From contig CP119076.1 in assembly GCA_029027985.1 (NCBI GenBank), positions 1,488,001-1,552,000 on the forward strand: a stretch of 64,000 nt of DNA. The letters run 5' to 3'. The DNA comes from Klebsiella aerogenes (GTDB taxonomy: Bacteria; Pseudomonadota; Gammaproteobacteria; Enterobacterales; Enterobacteriaceae). Below the pieces are notes generated by a model. It ran no database searches. It was not told the origin of the DNA and saw nothing but the letters and a program-made list of their open reading frames with translations. Positions 1 through 9,981 of this stretch are shown in pieces (the stretch's first letter is position 1; the number at the start of each line of letters is the position of its first letter). The translations under genes and the position numbers were made by a program.

Positions 1-1214
1 GGCGTGAAATCGAAAAATACCAGGGCTTCTTCCACCTCAACCTGATGTGGATCCTGGGCGGCGTGATCGGCGTGTTCCTCGCCATCGACATGTTCCTGTT
101 CTTCTTCTTCTGGGAAATGATGTTGGTGCCGATGTACTTCCTGATCGCGCTGTGGGGCCACAAAGCCTCTGACGGTAAAACGCGTATCACGGCGGCCACC
201 AAATTCTTCATCTATACCCAGGCGAGCGGTCTGGTGATGCTGATTGCCATTCTGGCGCTGGCGTTCGTTCACTTTAACGCCACCGGCGTGTGGACCTTCA
301 ACTATGAAGAACTGCTGAAAACTCCGATGTCCCACGGCGTGGAATACATGCTGATGCTGGGCTTCTTTATCGCCTTCGCGGTGAAAATGCCGGTGGTGCC
401 GCTGCATGGCTGGCTGCCGGACGCTCACTCGCAGGCGCCGACCGCAGGTTCCGTTGACCTGGCGGGCATCTTGCTGAAAACCGCGGCTTACGGCCTGCTG
501 CGCTTTGCGCTGCCGTTATTCCCGAACGCGTCCGCCGAGTTTGCGCCAATCGCCATGTGGCTGGGCGTCATCGGTATCTTCTACGGCGCGTGGATGGCCT
601 TTGCCCAGACCGATATCAAACGTCTGATTGCTTACACTTCCGTTTCCCACATGGGCTTCGTGCTAATTGCTATCTACACCGGCAGCCAGCTGGCTTATCA
701 GGGAGCGGTGATTCAGATGATTGCCCACGGTCTTTCTGCGGCGGGTCTGTTCATCCTGTGCGGCCAGTTGTATGAGCGTCTGCACACGCGCGACATGCGT
801 CAGATGGGCGGTCTGTGGAGCAAAATTAAATGGCTGCCGGCGATGTCGATGTTCTTCGCGGTCGCCACCCTGGGTATGCCGGGTACCGGTAACTTTGTCG
901 GCGAATTTATGATTCTGTTCGGCAGCTACAAAGTGGTGCCGGTGATTACCGTTATCTCGACCTTTGGTCTGGTATTCGCTTCCGTTTACTCGCTGTCGAT
1001 GCTGCATCGCGCTTACTTCGGTAAAGCGAAAAGCGAAATCGCGGCGAAAGAACTGCCGGGGATGTCCCTGCGTGAACTGTCTATCATCCTGCTGCTGGTG
1101 GTGCTGCTGGTGCTGTTGGGCTTCTTCCCGCAGCCGATTCTCGACACCTCGCATGCTGCGATGAGCAACATTCAGCAGTGGTTTGTTAATTCTGTTTCTA
1201 CTACAAGGCCGTAA
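1..1214 (+). CDS. nuoM: NADH-quinone oxidoreductase subunit M (5' truncated by window edge)
   Basis: This is the C-terminal part of the proton-pumping membrane subunit NuoM of respiratory complex I. The reading frame is open from base 3, and the true start lies before the window. About 400 residues are visible, consisting almost wholly of hydrophobic helices. Recognisable antiporter-like motifs are FFFFWEMMLVPMYFL, with the conserved membrane glutamate, FAVKMPVVPLHGWLPDAH, with the conserved lysine and HGWLPDAH loop, and IAYTSVSHMGF. The protein sits in the inner membrane and couples NADH-to-quinone electron transfer to proton translocation. nuoN follows after 6 bases, as in the standard enterobacterial nuoA-N operon. 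Identification is secure; only the N-terminus is missing. Confidence 0.97.
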   Translation, partial: REIEKYQGFFHLNLMWILGGVIGVFLAIDMFLFFFFWEMMLVPMYFLIALWGHKASDGKTRITAATKFFIYTQASGLVMLIAILALAFVHFNATGVWTFNYEELLKTPMSHGVEYMLMLGFFIAFAVKMPVVPLHGWLPDAHSQAPTAGSVDLAGILLKTAAYGLLRFALPLFPNASAEFAPIAMWLGVIGIFYGAWMAFAQTDIKRLIAYTSVSHMGFVLIAIYTGSQLAYQGAVIQMIAHGLSAAGLFILCGQLYERLHTRDMRQMGGLWSKIKWLPAMSMFFAVATLGMPGTGNFVGEFMILFGSYKVVPVITVISTFGLVFASVYSLSMLHRAYFGKAKSEIAAKELPGMSLRELSIILLLVVLLVLLGFFPQPILDTSHAAMSNIQQWFVNSVSTTRP

Positions 1215-1220
1215 TTCGCC

Positions 1221-2678
1221 ATGACAATAACTCCACAACAACTGATCGCACTGCTACCGCTGCTGATCGTCGGCTTGACGGTGGTGGTTGTGATGCTCTC
1301 CATTGCGTGGCGACGCAATCATTTTCTCAATGCCACGCTGTCGGTTCTCGGGCTTAACGCCGCGCTGGTCTCGCTCTGGTTTGTTGGTCAGAACGGCGCG
1401 ATGGACGTCACGCCGATGATCCGCGTTGACGGCTACTCGATGCTCTACACCGGGCTGGTGCTGTTGGCGAGCCTCGCGACCTGTACTTTCGCCTACCCAT
1501 GGCTTGAGGGTTACAAGGACAACAAAGAAGAGTTCTACCTGCTGGTGCTGATTGCCGCGCTGGGTGGCATTCTGCTGGCTGGCGCTAATCACCTGGCGTC
1601 GCTGTTCCTCGGTATCGAATTGATTTCGTTGCCGCTGTTCGGCCTGGTCGGCTATGCCTTCCGTCAGAAACGTTCGCTGGAAGCCAGCATCAAATACACC
1701 ATCCTCTCCGCGGCAGCGTCGTCTTTTCTGCTGTTCGGTATGGCGCTGGTGTATGCGAATTCCGGTAACCTGTCCTTCCTCGCGCTGGGCAAAAGCCTTG
1801 CTGACAACACGCTGCACGAACCGCTGCTGCTGGCGGGTCTCGGCCTGATGATTGTCGGCCTCGGTTTTAAACTGTCGCTGGTGCCGTTCCATCTGTGGAC
1901 GCCGGACGTTTATCAGGGTGCGCCTGCGCCGGTATCAACCTTCCTGGCGACCGCCAGTAAGATTGCTATCTTTGGCGTGGTGATGCGTCTGTTCCTGTAC
2001 ATGCCGGTGGGCAACAGTGAAGCGGTACGCGTGGTGCTGGGCCTGATCGCCTTCGCTTCCATCATCTTTGGTAACCTGATGGCGCTGAGCCAGACCAACA
2101 TTAAGCGTCTGCTCGGTTACTCTTCTATCTCGCACCTCGGCTATCTGCTGGTGGCGTTAATCGCCCTGCAGAGCGGCGAAATGTCGATGGAAGCCGTCGG
2201 TGTCTACCTGGCGGGTTACCTGTTCAGCAGCCTCGGCGCTTTCGGCGTCGTCAGCCTGATGTCCAGCCCGTACCGCGGCCCGGACGCCGACTCGCTGTTC
2301 TCCTATCGCGGCCTGTTTTGGCACCGACCGATTCTGTCGGCGGTGATGACGGTGATGATGCTGTCGCTGGCCGGTATTCCGATGACCCTTGGCTTTATCG
2401 GTAAGTTTTACGTGCTGGCCGTCGGTGTGCATGCGCACCTGTGGTGGTTGGTCGCTGCCGTGGTTGTCGGCTCGGCGATTGGTCTTTACTACTACCTGCG
2501 CGTTGCCGTCAGCCTGTACTTGAGTGCGCCGGAGCAGTTGAACCGTGATGCGCCATCGAACTGGCAGTACAGCGCCGGTGGTATCGTGGTGCTGATCTCC
2601 GCGCTGCTGGTACTGCTGCTCGGTGTGTGGCCGCAGCCGCTGATTAGCATTGTGCAACTGGCTACGCCGCTGATGTAA
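1221..2678 (+). CDS. nuoN: NADH-quinone oxidoreductase subunit N
   Basis: This is the last gene of the complex I operon. It encodes a 485-residue inner membrane protein, the usual enterobacterial length. The sequence is a series of about 14 hydrophobic helices. Family landmarks are [20 protein letters not shown] and [20 protein letters not shown], the conserved Mrp-antiporter-like lysine and histidine helices. It forms one of the three antiporter-like proton channels of complex I, next to NuoM. The ATG start lies 6 bases after the nuoM stop. A bidirectional hairpin terminator follows directly, so the nuo transcript should end here. Codon use matches the neighbours, and nothing is unusual. Confidence 0.98.
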   Translation: MTITPQQLIALLPLLIVGLTVVVVMLSIAWRRNHFLNATLSVLGLNAALVSLWFVGQNGAMDVTPMIRVDGYSMLYTGLVLLASLATCTFAYPWLEGYKDNKEEFYLLVLIAALGGILLAGANHLASLFLGIELISLPLFGLVGYAFRQKRSLEASIKYTILSAAASSFLLFGMALVYANSGNLSFLALGKSLADNTLHEPLLLAGLGLMIVGLGFKLSLVPFHLWTPDVYQGAPAPVSTFLATASKIAIFGVVMRLFLYMPVGNSEAVRVVLGLIAFASIIFGNLMALSQTNIKRLLGYSSISHLGYLLVALIALQSGEMSMEAVGVYLAGYLFSSLGAFGVVSLMSSPYRGPDADSLFSYRGLFWHRPILSAVMTVMMLSLAGIPMTLGFIGKFYVLAVGVHAHLWWLVAAVVVGSAIGLYYYLRVAVSLYLSAPEQLNRDAPSNWQYSAGGIVVLISALLVLLLGVWPQPLISIVQLATPLM

Positions 2679-2691
2679 TTAGCGCCGTATA

Positions 2692-2723
2692 CAAAAAACC
2701 GCCGAATCCCGGCGGTTTTTTTA
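2692..2723. terminator. Rho-independent terminator, bidirectional (nuoN / rbn)
   Basis: A hairpin with arms AACCGCCG and CGGCGGTT around a short loop is flanked by an A-run on the left and a T-run on the right. It can therefore end both the rightward nuo transcript and the leftward rbn transcript, whose stop codons lie just outside it on either side. Confidence 0.9.
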
Positions 2724-2734
2724 TGCCTGCCGTT

Positions 2735-3655
2735 TTACTCTACCCGATACGTCATAAAGTCTTCCGCCAGCACGGTATTGGCGAAAATCTCCCGGCATTC
2801 CGCCAGCATGCGCAGGCAGCCTTCGGCATCATAGCGCGAGCTAAAGTGGGTGGCGATTAGCGTGCCGACGCCCGCTTCTCTGGCGAGCGTAGCGGTCTGC
2901 TGACTGGAGGAGTGGCCACGGCTATTGGCTTTCTCGGCCATGGCTTGTTCAAGGGTGGTCTCGTGAATCATCACATCCGCGCCGCGCGCCATCGCCAGCG
3001 CTTCCGGGCAAGGGGCGGTATCGCCAAAAATGGCCAGCGTTTTACCCGGCGTTGACGGCCCGAGATAGCGACTGCCGTCAATAACCCGCCCATCTTCCAG
3101 TTCGACGCGATGCCCAAGCTTCAGCTGATGGAACAGCGGCCCCGGACGTATGCCATCGGCAATCAGCCGGGCGGCGTCCAGCGTGCCGGGTTTGTCATGC
3201 TGCTCAATACGATAGCCGTAGCACTCTACTGGATGACTAAGTGGGAACGCGGTCACCCGATAGCCGCTGTCATCGAACACCAGGCCGGGGCCTATTTCGA
3301 CGATAGTAAGCGGATAATCGGTCCACGAGCCGCTCAGGCGCAACGCGGTTTCGATAAACTCCGCTATCCCTTTCGGCCCGTAAATGGTCAGCGGTAGCGA
3401 GTTCCCCTGCATCGATCGGCTGCACAGCAAGCCGGGCAGGCCGAACAGATGGTCGCCGTGCAGGTGGGTGATAAAAATCTTATTCAGTTTGCCGGGATGG
3501 TAAGGGGTATGGAGAAACTGATGCTGGGTGCCTTCACCGCAGTCAAACAACCACATTTCAGCGCGGGTTGGCTGTTGCAAATTCAGTATTATCGACGTCA
3601 TATTACGCGTACGGGTCGGCACACCGGCGGATGTCCCCAAAAATGTTAATTCCAT
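2735..3655 (-). CDS. rbn: Ribonuclease BN / RNase Z (tRNA 3' processing)
   Basis: A 306-residue metallo-beta-lactamase-fold nuclease of the RNase Z/ElaC family, of usual length. The N-terminus [18 protein letters not shown] and the zinc-binding motif [13 protein letters not shown] (HxHxDH) are intact. Further metal ligands are visible in [18 protein letters not shown] and the C-terminal ATHFSSRY. The cytosolic enzyme matures tRNA 3' ends and, in E. coli, has both exo- and endonuclease activity. The gene is divergent from elaA with about 56 bases between the starts, which must hold both promoters. It converges on nuoN across a shared terminator. Confidence 0.96.
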   Translation of the reverse strand: MELTFLGTSAGVPTRTRNMTSIILNLQQPTRAEMWLFDCGEGTQHQFLHTPYHPGKLNKIFITHLHGDHLFGLPGLLCSRSMQGNSLPLTIYGPKGIAEFIETALRLSGSWTDYPLTIVEIGPGLVFDDSGYRVTAFPLSHPVECYGYRIEQHDKPGTLDAARLIADGIRPGPLFHQLKLGHRVELEDGRVIDGSRYLGPSTPGKTLAIFGDTAPCPEALAMARGADVMIHETTLEQAMAEKANSRGHSSSQQTATLAREAGVGTLIATHFSSRYDAEGCLRMLAECREIFANTVLAEDFMTYRVE

Positions 3656-3711
3656 CGTCCAGTGTCCTCAGGCGAGTCGTAAAGAATCAGTATATCAATA
3701 AGGAGTAACAA

Positions 3712-4173
3712 ATGATGACCTGGCAAGATTTACACCACAGTGAACTCACCGTTCCCCAACTGTATGCGCTGCTTAAGCTGCGCTGCGCGGTGTTTGTTGT
3801 TGAACAAACCTGCGCCTATCAGGATGTCGATGGCGATGACTTAGTCGGCGAGAACCGTCATTTGCTCGGCTGGCGCGATGGCGAACTGGTGGCCTATGCG
3901 CGGATCCTCAAAAGCGAAGATGAGTTCGAGCCGGTGGTGATTGGCCGGGTCATTGTGAGTTCAGCCGTGCGCGGCGAGAAGCTGGGTTATCAGCTCATGG
4001 AACAGGCGCTGGCGAGCTGTCGGCAGCACTGGCCGCAGAAGGCGATTTATCTGGGAGCGCAGGCGCATTTGCAGAAATTTTACGCCAGCTTTGGTTTCGT
4101 CCCGGTAACGGATGTCTATGATGAGGATGGCATTGCCCATATTGGTATGGCGCGTGAAGTCGTGACCCATTAA
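3712..4173 (+). CDS. elaA: GNAT-family N-acetyltransferase ElaA
   Basis: A 153-residue single-domain acetyltransferase with strong resemblance to E. coli ElaA over its whole length (MMTWQDLHHSELTVPQLYAL at the start, HIGMAREV at the end). The acetyl-CoA binding region of the GNAT fold is IGRVIVSSAVRGEKLGYQLM, close to the Q/RxxGxG/A pattern. The physiological substrate is not known. A clear Shine-Dalgarno sequence (AAGGAG) precedes the doubled ATG at 3712/3715; the first is used here. The E. coli neighbour elaB is not present between this gene and menF. Confidence 0.93.
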   Translation: MMTWQDLHHSELTVPQLYALLKLRCAVFVVEQTCAYQDVDGDDLVGENRHLLGWRDGELVAYARILKSEDEFEPVVIGRVIVSSAVRGEKLGYQLMEQALASCRQHWPQKAIYLGAQAHLQKFYASFGFVPVTDVYDEDGIAHIGMAREVVTH

Positions 4174-4282
4174 GAAGCTAAATAATATTAGCGTATCGTT
4201 CTCTATTATCTATACTTTTCCTCCTGTAATGAATCCGGCGGTGTGTGTTCGCCGACGGATATAAAGACCGCTCCCTCATCAT

Positions 4283-4317
4283 GGGTACTGCTATTTATTG
4301 GCAGTACCCTTTATAAT
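4283..4317 (+). promoter_or_regulatory. Putative menF promoter with 9-bp inverted repeat
   Basis: GGGTACTGC (4283-4291) and GCAGTACCC (4301-4309) form a perfect inverted repeat with a 9-base spacer. A consensus -10 hexamer TATAAT follows at 4312-4317. A fitting -35 element would fall inside the repeat and is weak (TGCTAT at 4289-4294). The arrangement looks like an operator over a promoter for the men operon, 30 bases before the menF start. The regulator is unknown; this is inference from position. Confidence 0.5.
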
Positions 4318-4346
4318 GTGGGGCTTTTAATTCCGTGGAGGTTTGC

Positions 4347-5642
4347 GTGCTGTCTGTTTCCACCGCGCTGGAGCGCCTGCTGGGCCACCTGGCTGAAGAT
4401 TTTCCACTGTCACCCGGCACGCGAATTTTCGATATCCCTTTCCCGCTTAACGATGCCTTTGATCCACTGCTGTGGAGTGCGCATCAGCCGTGCTGGCCGC
4501 AATTTTATTGGCAGCAGCGTAACGGCGATGAAGAGCTGGCAGCGCTGGGGGCGGTAAAAACTTTTTCTTCTTTGTCCGCGGCGCACGATTTTTTGTGTGG
4601 CGAAGGGCGGAACGATCTACGCATCTGTGGGCTGAACGCGTTCGACCCGCTGCAGGGGAACCTGTTTCTGCCGCGTCTGGAGTGGCGCCGCGTGGGCGGT
4701 AAAGCGACGCTGCGACTGGTGGTGCATAGCGCTACCTCGCTACGTGACGATGCGGCGACAGCGAGGACATTTATCCAATCACTGAATACCGCGCACGTGA
4801 TTCCGGCGCCGATGCCGACGCTGCAGAGCGAACAGCATGCGCCGGAATATCCGCTGTGGCGCGACCTGATTGCGCAGGCGACACAGGCGATTGGCGCCGG
4901 AGAAATGGATAAGGTCGTGCTGGCGCGGGCCACGGATTTACGCTTTAGCGCTCCGCTGCAGGCCGTAGCGATTATGGCCGCCAGTCGGCGCAGCAACCTC
5001 AACTGTTTTCATTTCCTGATGGCCTTTAGCGCGCAGCAGGCGTTTCTTGGCTCCACGCCGGAGCGGCTGTGGCGTCGGCGCGGCCCGCAGCTGCGTACCG
5101 AAGCGCTGGCGGGCACCGTCGCCAATCATCAGGATGACGTTCAGGCGCAGCAGTTGGCGAACTGGCTGATGAAAGACGATAAAAACCAGCGCGAAAATAT
5201 GCTGGTGGTGGAAGATATCTGCCAGCGTCTGCAGAGCGAGACGTCCGCGTTGGACGTGCTGCCCCCGCAGGTGGTTCGCTTGCGTAAAGTGCAGCATCTG
5301 CGCCGCTGCATCTGGAGCGAACTAACCAAACCCGATGACAGCTGTTGTTTGCTGCAACTGCAACCTACTGCGGCGGTGGCCGGGTTGCCGCGTCAGGCGG
5401 CGCTGGCGTTTATCACCCGGCATGAACCGTTTACCCGAGAATGGTATGCCGGTTCCGCAGGCTATCTGTCGCTGGCGCAAAGCGAGTTTTGCGTGGCGCT
5501 GCGCTCGGCAAAAGTCGAGAACGATACTCTCAGGTTGTATGCCGGCGCCGGTATTGTCAGCGGATCCGATCCGCAGCAGGAATGGCAAGAAATAGAAAAT
5601 AAAGCGGCAGGATTACGATCGTTATTACTTTCAGAAGCGTAG
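4347..5642 (+). CDS. menF: Isochorismate synthase MenF (menaquinone pathway)
   Basis: Converts chorismate to isochorismate, the first committed step of menaquinone synthesis. The 431-residue product matches E. coli MenF in length and ends with the chorismate-binding domain: KVVLARATDLRF, TEALAGTVANHQDD, LQPTAAVAGLPR and YAGAGIVSGSDPQQEWQEIE are all visible, including the Mg-binding glutamates. The start is taken as GTG 4347. An in-frame GTG 12 bases earlier would place the GGAGG ribosome-binding sequence (4337-4341) inside the gene, whereas GTG 4347 has that sequence at ideal spacing and gives the family length. It is the first gene of menF-D-H-B-C-E. Confidence 0.95.
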   Translation: MLSVSTALERLLGHLAEDFPLSPGTRIFDIPFPLNDAFDPLLWSAHQPCWPQFYWQQRNGDEELAALGAVKTFSSLSAAHDFLCGEGRNDLRICGLNAFDPLQGNLFLPRLEWRRVGGKATLRLVVHSATSLRDDAATARTFIQSLNTAHVIPAPMPTLQSEQHAPEYPLWRDLIAQATQAIGAGEMDKVVLARATDLRFSAPLQAVAIMAASRRSNLNCFHFLMAFSAQQAFLGSTPERLWRRRGPQLRTEALAGTVANHQDDVQAQQLANWLMKDDKNQRENMLVVEDICQRLQSETSALDVLPPQVVRLRKVQHLRRCIWSELTKPDDSCCLLQLQPTAAVAGLPRQAALAFITRHEPFTREWYAGSAGYLSLAQSEFCVALRSAKVENDTLRLYAGAGIVSGSDPQQEWQEIENKAAGLRSLLLSEA

Positions 5643-5718
5643 AGAGACGACGTATATCAAAACGGCGCCACTTTACCTTATCTATACTTAGCACCAATAT
5701 TTGATACCGGACAATTCC

Positions 5719-7389
5719 ATGTCAGTAAGCGCATTTAACCGACGCTGGGCGGCGGTGATCCTGGAAGCTTTAACGCGCCACGGCGTGCAGCATATCTGCA
5801 TTGCGCCGGGTTCGCGCTCGACACCCTTAACCCTGGCGGCGGCGGAAAACCGCGCTTTTATTCATCATACGCATTTCGACGAACGCGGTCTCGGCCATCT
5901 GGCACTCGGGCTGGCGAAGGCCAGCCGGCAACCGGTGGCGGTTATCGTGACGTCCGGCACCGCTACCGCCAACCTCTATCCGGCGCTGATTGAAGCGGGG
6001 CTGACCGGTGAAAAACTTATTTTGTTGACCGCCGACCGCCCGCCAGAACTTATCGACTGCGGCGCCAATCAGGCGATTCGCCAGCGGGGAATGTTTGCCT
6101 CTCATCCTTCGCAGACCATTTCACTGCCGCGACCGTCGCAGGATATTTCCGCCCGCTGGCTGGTGTCGACCATCGACCAGGCGCTGGGCGAACTCCACGG
6201 CGGCGGTGTTCACATCAATTGCCCGTTCGCTGAACCGCTGTATGGCGATATGGACGACAGCGGTCTCGAATGGCAGCAGCAGCTTGGCAACTGGTGGCAG
6301 AGCGATAAACCCTGGCTGCGTCAGGCGCTGCAGCGCGAGAGCGAGAAACAGCGCGACTGGTTCTTCTGGCGGCAAAAACGCGGCGTGGTGGTGGCGGGCA
6401 GAATGAGCGCCGCCGAAGGTAAAAAAGTGGCCGAGTGGGCGCAAACCCTCGGCTGGCCGTTGATTGGCGATGTCCTGTCGCAAACCGGGCAGCCGCTGCC
6501 GTGCGCCGATCTCTGGTTGGGTAATGGTAAAGCGGTGAGCGAGCTGACGCAGGCGCAAATCGTCGTTCAGCTCGGCAGCAGCCTGACCGGCAAACGCGTC
6601 CTGCAGTGGCAGGCGAGCTGCGAGCCGGATGAGTACTGGCTGGTGGATCATCTGCCCGGTCGTCTCGATCCTGCCCAGCACCGCGGGCGTCGTCTGCTCT
6701 CGCCCATTGACCGTTGGCTCGAACTTCACCCGGCGGAGAAACGTCAGCCGTGGGCCACTGCTATTCCTGCGCTCGCCGAGCAAGCGTGGCAAGCTGCCGT
6801 CGCCAGCAATGAACCCTTTGGCGAAGCGCAACTGGCGCAGCGTATTCGGCGCTATCTGCCGGATCAGGGGCAGCTGTTTGTAGGCAACAGTCTGGTGGTT
6901 CGTCTGATTGACGCGCTGGCGCAGCTACCGGCAGGTTATCCGGTCTACAGTAACCGCGGCGCCAGCGGCATTGACGGTCTACTGGCAACCGCTGCTGGCG
7001 TACAACGCGGTAGCGCCAGACCTACGCTCGCGATCGTCGGCGATCTCTCGGCGTTATACGATCTTAACTCGCTGGCCCTACTGCGTCAGGCATCAGCGCC
7101 GCTGGTGCTGATCGTGGTGAACAATAACGGCGGGCAGATTTTCTCCTTGCTGCCGACGCCGCAGGACGAACGTCGCCAGTTCTATTTAATGCCGCAGGAT
7201 GTTGATTTTAGCCACGCGGCGGCGATGTTCGGCCTGGCTTATCATCGCCCGGAAAACTGGCAGGCGCTGGACGAGGCGCTGACGGGGGCATGGCGTAGGG
7301 CCGGGGCGACGGTCATTGAACTGGTGGTTAATGAGACTGACGGTGCACATACCCTCCAGCAGCTACTGGCGCAGGTCAGCCGTCTGTGA
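5719..7389 (+). CDS. menD: SEPHCHC synthase MenD (thiamine diphosphate enzyme)
   Basis: Condenses isochorismate with 2-oxoglutarate-derived succinic semialdehyde to give SEPHCHC, the second menaquinone step. The 556-residue length equals that of E. coli MenD. The N-terminal [14 protein letters not shown] and [16 protein letters not shown] segments and the C-terminal thiamine-diphosphate motif, [10 protein letters not shown] leading to VVNNNGG, are intact. ATG 5719 ([10 protein letters not shown]) is preferred to a TTG six codons upstream because it reproduces the family N-terminus. A 76-base gap separates it from menF, and the stop codon overlaps the menH start by four bases, indicating translational coupling. 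Confidence 0.97.
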   Translation: MSVSAFNRRWAAVILEALTRHGVQHICIAPGSRSTPLTLAAAENRAFIHHTHFDERGLGHLALGLAKASRQPVAVIVTSGTATANLYPALIEAGLTGEKLILLTADRPPELIDCGANQAIRQRGMFASHPSQTISLPRPSQDISARWLVSTIDQALGELHGGGVHINCPFAEPLYGDMDDSGLEWQQQLGNWWQSDKPWLRQALQRESEKQRDWFFWRQKRGVVVAGRMSAAEGKKVAEWAQTLGWPLIGDVLSQTGQPLPCADLWLGNGKAVSELTQAQIVVQLGSSLTGKRVLQWQASCEPDEYWLVDHLPGRLDPAQHRGRRLLSPIDRWLELHPAEKRQPWATAIPALAEQAWQAAVASNEPFGEAQLAQRIRRYLPDQGQLFVGNSLVVRLIDALAQLPAGYPVYSNRGASGIDGLLATAAGVQRGSARPTLAIVGDLSALYDLNSLALLRQASAPLVLIVVNNNGGQIFSLLPTPQDERRQFYLMPQDVDFSHAAAMFGLAYHRPENWQALDEALTGAWRRAGATVIELVVNETDGAHTLQQLLAQVSRL

Positions 7390-8144
7390 TGCTCAGCGCG
7401 GCGGCAGAAAGCGGTCGAGCGGGTTATCCCTGGCTGGTATTCCTGCACGGTTTTTCCGGCGACCGCGACGAATGGCGTGACGTAGGCGAGGCGTTCCACG
7501 GCTGGCCGCGGCTGTACCTCGATCTACCGGGGCACGGCGGATCGGCGGATATCACGGTGGACGGCTTTGCTGACGTCAGCGAATTACTGCAGGCTACGTT
7601 AAATAGTTACAACATCCTTGACTATTGGCTGATTGGCTACTCGTTGGGCGGCCGCGTGGCGATGAACTTCGCCTGCCAGCCGCGCGCCGGCCTGCGCGGG
7701 CTGATCGTCGAGGGCGCTCATCCGGGTTTGCAGGACGATCAAGCCCGCCAGGCGCGCCGTCGTAATGATAGCGGTTGGGCAGAACGATTCCGCCGCGAAC
7801 CGTTAGCGCAGGTCTTTGCCGACTGGTATCAGCAACCGGTTTTCGCCTCGCTGGACGCGGCGCAGCGCGCGGCGCTGGTCGCCCTACGCCGCCATAATAA
7901 CGGAACGGCGCTGGCGATGATGCTGCAGGCAACCTCTCTTGCCGGGCAGGGCGATTTACGCCTCCCCCTACAGGCGCGCGATTTTCCCTTTCATTACCTG
8001 TGCGGCGAACGCGATGCGAAGTTTCTCGCTATTGCGCAAGCGCTCGCCGCCGAGACCCATATCATTCACCATGCCGGACACAACGCGCACCGGGAAAATC
8101 CCGCGGCGGCGATTGCCTGTCTGGCGCAGATTCTGGCTAGTTAA
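7386..8144 (+). CDS. menH: SHCHC synthase MenH (alpha/beta hydrolase fold)
   Basis: Eliminates pyruvate from SEPHCHC to give SHCHC. It is a 252-residue alpha/beta-hydrolase-fold protein with the nucleophile elbow GYSLGGR, the oxyanion region FLHGFSGD, the acidic member in CGERDAKF and the catalytic histidine in AGHNAHREN. The GTG start at 7386 overlaps the menD stop. The adjacent ATG at 7389 is an alternative, but GTG gives the same length as the E. coli protein. The gene is part of the close-packed men operon, with menB following after 14 bases. Confidence 0.95.
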   Translation: MMLSAAAESGRAGYPWLVFLHGFSGDRDEWRDVGEAFHGWPRLYLDLPGHGGSADITVDGFADVSELLQATLNSYNILDYWLIGYSLGGRVAMNFACQPRAGLRGLIVEGAHPGLQDDQARQARRRNDSGWAERFRREPLAQVFADWYQQPVFASLDAAQRAALVALRRHNNGTALAMMLQATSLAGQGDLRLPLQARDFPFHYLCGERDAKFLAIAQALAAETHIIHHAGHNAHRENPAAAIACLAQILAS

Positions 8145-8158
8145 CTGAAGGACATTCT

Positions 8159-9016
8159 ATGATCTCTCTTGATGAAGCAATGCTCTACGCCCCCGTTGAA
8201 TGGCACGATTGTTCCGAAGGCTATACCGATATTCGTTATCAAAAATCGACCGACGGAATCGCCAAAATCACCATCAACCGCCCGCAGGTGCGCAACGCCT
8301 TCCGTCCGTTGACGGTTAAAGAGATGATTCAGGCGCTGGCGGATGCCCGCTATGACGACAATATCGGCGTGATCGTCCTGACCGGTGAGGGGGAGCACGC
8401 TTTCTGCGCTGGCGGCGATCAGAAAGTCCGCGGCGATTACGGCGGCTATCAGGACGACTCCGGCGTTCACCACCTCAACGTCCTCGACTTCCAGCGCCAA
8501 ATCCGCACTTGCCCGAAACCGGTCGTGGCGATGGTGGCTGGCTACTCTATCGGCGGCGGCCACGTGCTGCATATGATGTGCGATCTGACCATTGCGGCGG
8601 AAAACGCCATCTTCGGCCAGACCGGACCTAAAGTCGGCTCCTTTGACGGCGGCTGGGGTGCGTCCTATATGGCGCGTATCGTCGGGCAGAAAAAAGCGCG
8701 CGAGATTTGGTTCCTGTGCCGTCAGTATGACGCGCAGCAGGCGCTGGATATGGGGCTGGTTAACACCGTGGTGCCGCTGGCGGATCTGGAAAAAGAGACC
8801 GTGCGCTGGTGTCGTGAAATGCTGCAAAACAGCCCGATGGCGCTGCGCTGCCTGAAAGCGGCGCTGAACGCCGACTGCGACGGCCAGGCTGGTCTGCAGG
8901 AGCTGGCGGGTAACGCTACCATGCTGTTCTACATGACGGAAGAAGGGCAGGAAGGCCGCAACGCCTTCAACCAAAAACGTCAGCCGGACTTCAGCAAATT
9001 TAAACGGAATCCATAA
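8159..9016 (+). CDS. menB: 1,4-dihydroxy-2-naphthoyl-CoA synthase MenB
   Basis: A crotonase-superfamily enzyme that cyclises o-succinylbenzoyl-CoA to 1,4-dihydroxy-2-naphthoyl-CoA. The 285-residue product has the family length. Motifs seen are [17 protein letters not shown], the substrate and oxyanion-hole region [17 protein letters not shown], and [17 protein letters not shown] with the conserved aspartate. The C-terminus [20 protein letters not shown] is typical. A Shine-Dalgarno (GAAGGA) lies just before the ATG. The stop TAA shares a base with the menC ATG. Confidence 0.98.
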   Translation: MISLDEAMLYAPVEWHDCSEGYTDIRYQKSTDGIAKITINRPQVRNAFRPLTVKEMIQALADARYDDNIGVIVLTGEGEHAFCAGGDQKVRGDYGGYQDDSGVHHLNVLDFQRQIRTCPKPVVAMVAGYSIGGGHVLHMMCDLTIAAENAIFGQTGPKVGSFDGGWGASYMARIVGQKKAREIWFLCRQYDAQQALDMGLVNTVVPLADLEKETVRWCREMLQNSPMALRCLKAALNADCDGQAGLQELAGNATMLFYMTEEGQEGRNAFNQKRQPDFSKFKRNP

Positions 9017-9981
9017 TGCGTGTTTCGCAGGTTTACCGCTGGCAGATACCGATGGACGCGGGCGTGGTTCTGCGCGAACGGCGGTTAAAAACCCGCGACG
9101 GGCTGTTCATCCACCTGCAGGAGGATGGGCGAGAAGGCTGGGGGGAGATTTCTCCCTTGCCGGGATTCAGTGAAGAGACACTGGAAGAGGCGCAGGCCGC
9201 GTTGCTGGTATGGGCGCGGGCCTGGCATGATGGCGAGGATTTGCCGTTACCTGCGCTGCCCTCGGTTGCTTTTGGCATCAGCTGTGCGCAGGCTGAGATC
9301 AACGGTGAGTTGCCGCAGGCGGCGGACTATCGCGTTGCGCCACTCTGCTCCGGCGACCCGGATGAACTGTTCGCCAAATTGACGGCAATGCCCGGCGAGA
9401 AAGTCGCGAAGGTGAAAGTCGGGCTCTGGGAGGCAGTGCGCGACGGCATGGTGGTTAATCTGCTGCTGGAAGCGATTCCTGACCTGCAGCTGCGGCTTGA
9501 TGCTAACCGCGCGTGGACGCCGCTTAAAGCCCAGCAGTTCGCCAAATACGTCAATCCGGCGTATCGCCAGCGTATTGCATTTCTTGAGGAGCCGTGTAAA
9601 AACCGCGATGACTCACGTGAATTCAGCCAACAAACCGGGATCGCCATTGCCTGGGATGAAAGTCTGCGCGAGGCGGATTTCCGCTTTGTCGCTGAGCCCG
9701 GCGTGCGCGCGGTGGTCATCAAACCGACGCTGACCGGCAGTTTGCAAAAGGTGCAGCAGCAGGTCGCTGCCGCCCATGCGCTGGGGCTTAACGCGGTAAT
9801 CAGCTCGTCCATTGAGTCCAGTCTCGGCTTAACCCAGTTGGCGCGGGTTGCCGCCTGGCTGACGCCACAGACCATTCCCGGGCTCGATACGCTGGCGCTG
9901 ATGGGCGCGCAGCTGGTGCGGCCATGGCCGGAAAGCTCGCTGCCGACGATAACCCTTGATGAGCTGGAGCGGCTGTTGTGA
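9016..9981 (+). CDS. menC: o-Succinylbenzoate synthase MenC
   Basis: An enolase-superfamily dehydratase that turns SHCHC into o-succinylbenzoate. In the 321-residue protein the catalytic lysine pair region [10 protein letters not shown], the metal ligands in [17 protein letters not shown] and IAWDESL, and the second catalytic lysine in [10 protein letters not shown] are all present. The length equals the E. coli enzyme within one residue. The start overlaps the menB stop by one base and the end overlaps menE by four, so the three are likely co-translated. Confidence 0.97.
   Translation: MRVSQVYRWQIPMDAGVVLRERRLKTRDGLFIHLQEDGREGWGEISPLPGFSEETLEEAQAALLVWARAWHDGEDLPLPALPSVAFGISCAQAEINGELPQAADYRVAPLCSGDPDELFAKLTAMPGEKVAKVKVGLWEAVRDGMVVNLLLEAIPDLQLRLDANRAWTPLKAQQFAKYVNPAYRQRIAFLEEPCKNRDDSREFSQQTGIAIAWDESLREADFRFVAEPGVRAVVIKPTLTGSLQKVQQQVAAAHALGLNAVISSSIESSLGLTQLARVAAWLTPQTIPGLDTLALMGAQLVRPWPESSLPTITLDELERLL

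Noticed and set aside
4243..4557. A 104-codon open frame across the menF start
   Set aside because: It overlaps menF in another frame and contains the menF promoter; no similarity to elaB or other families is seen.
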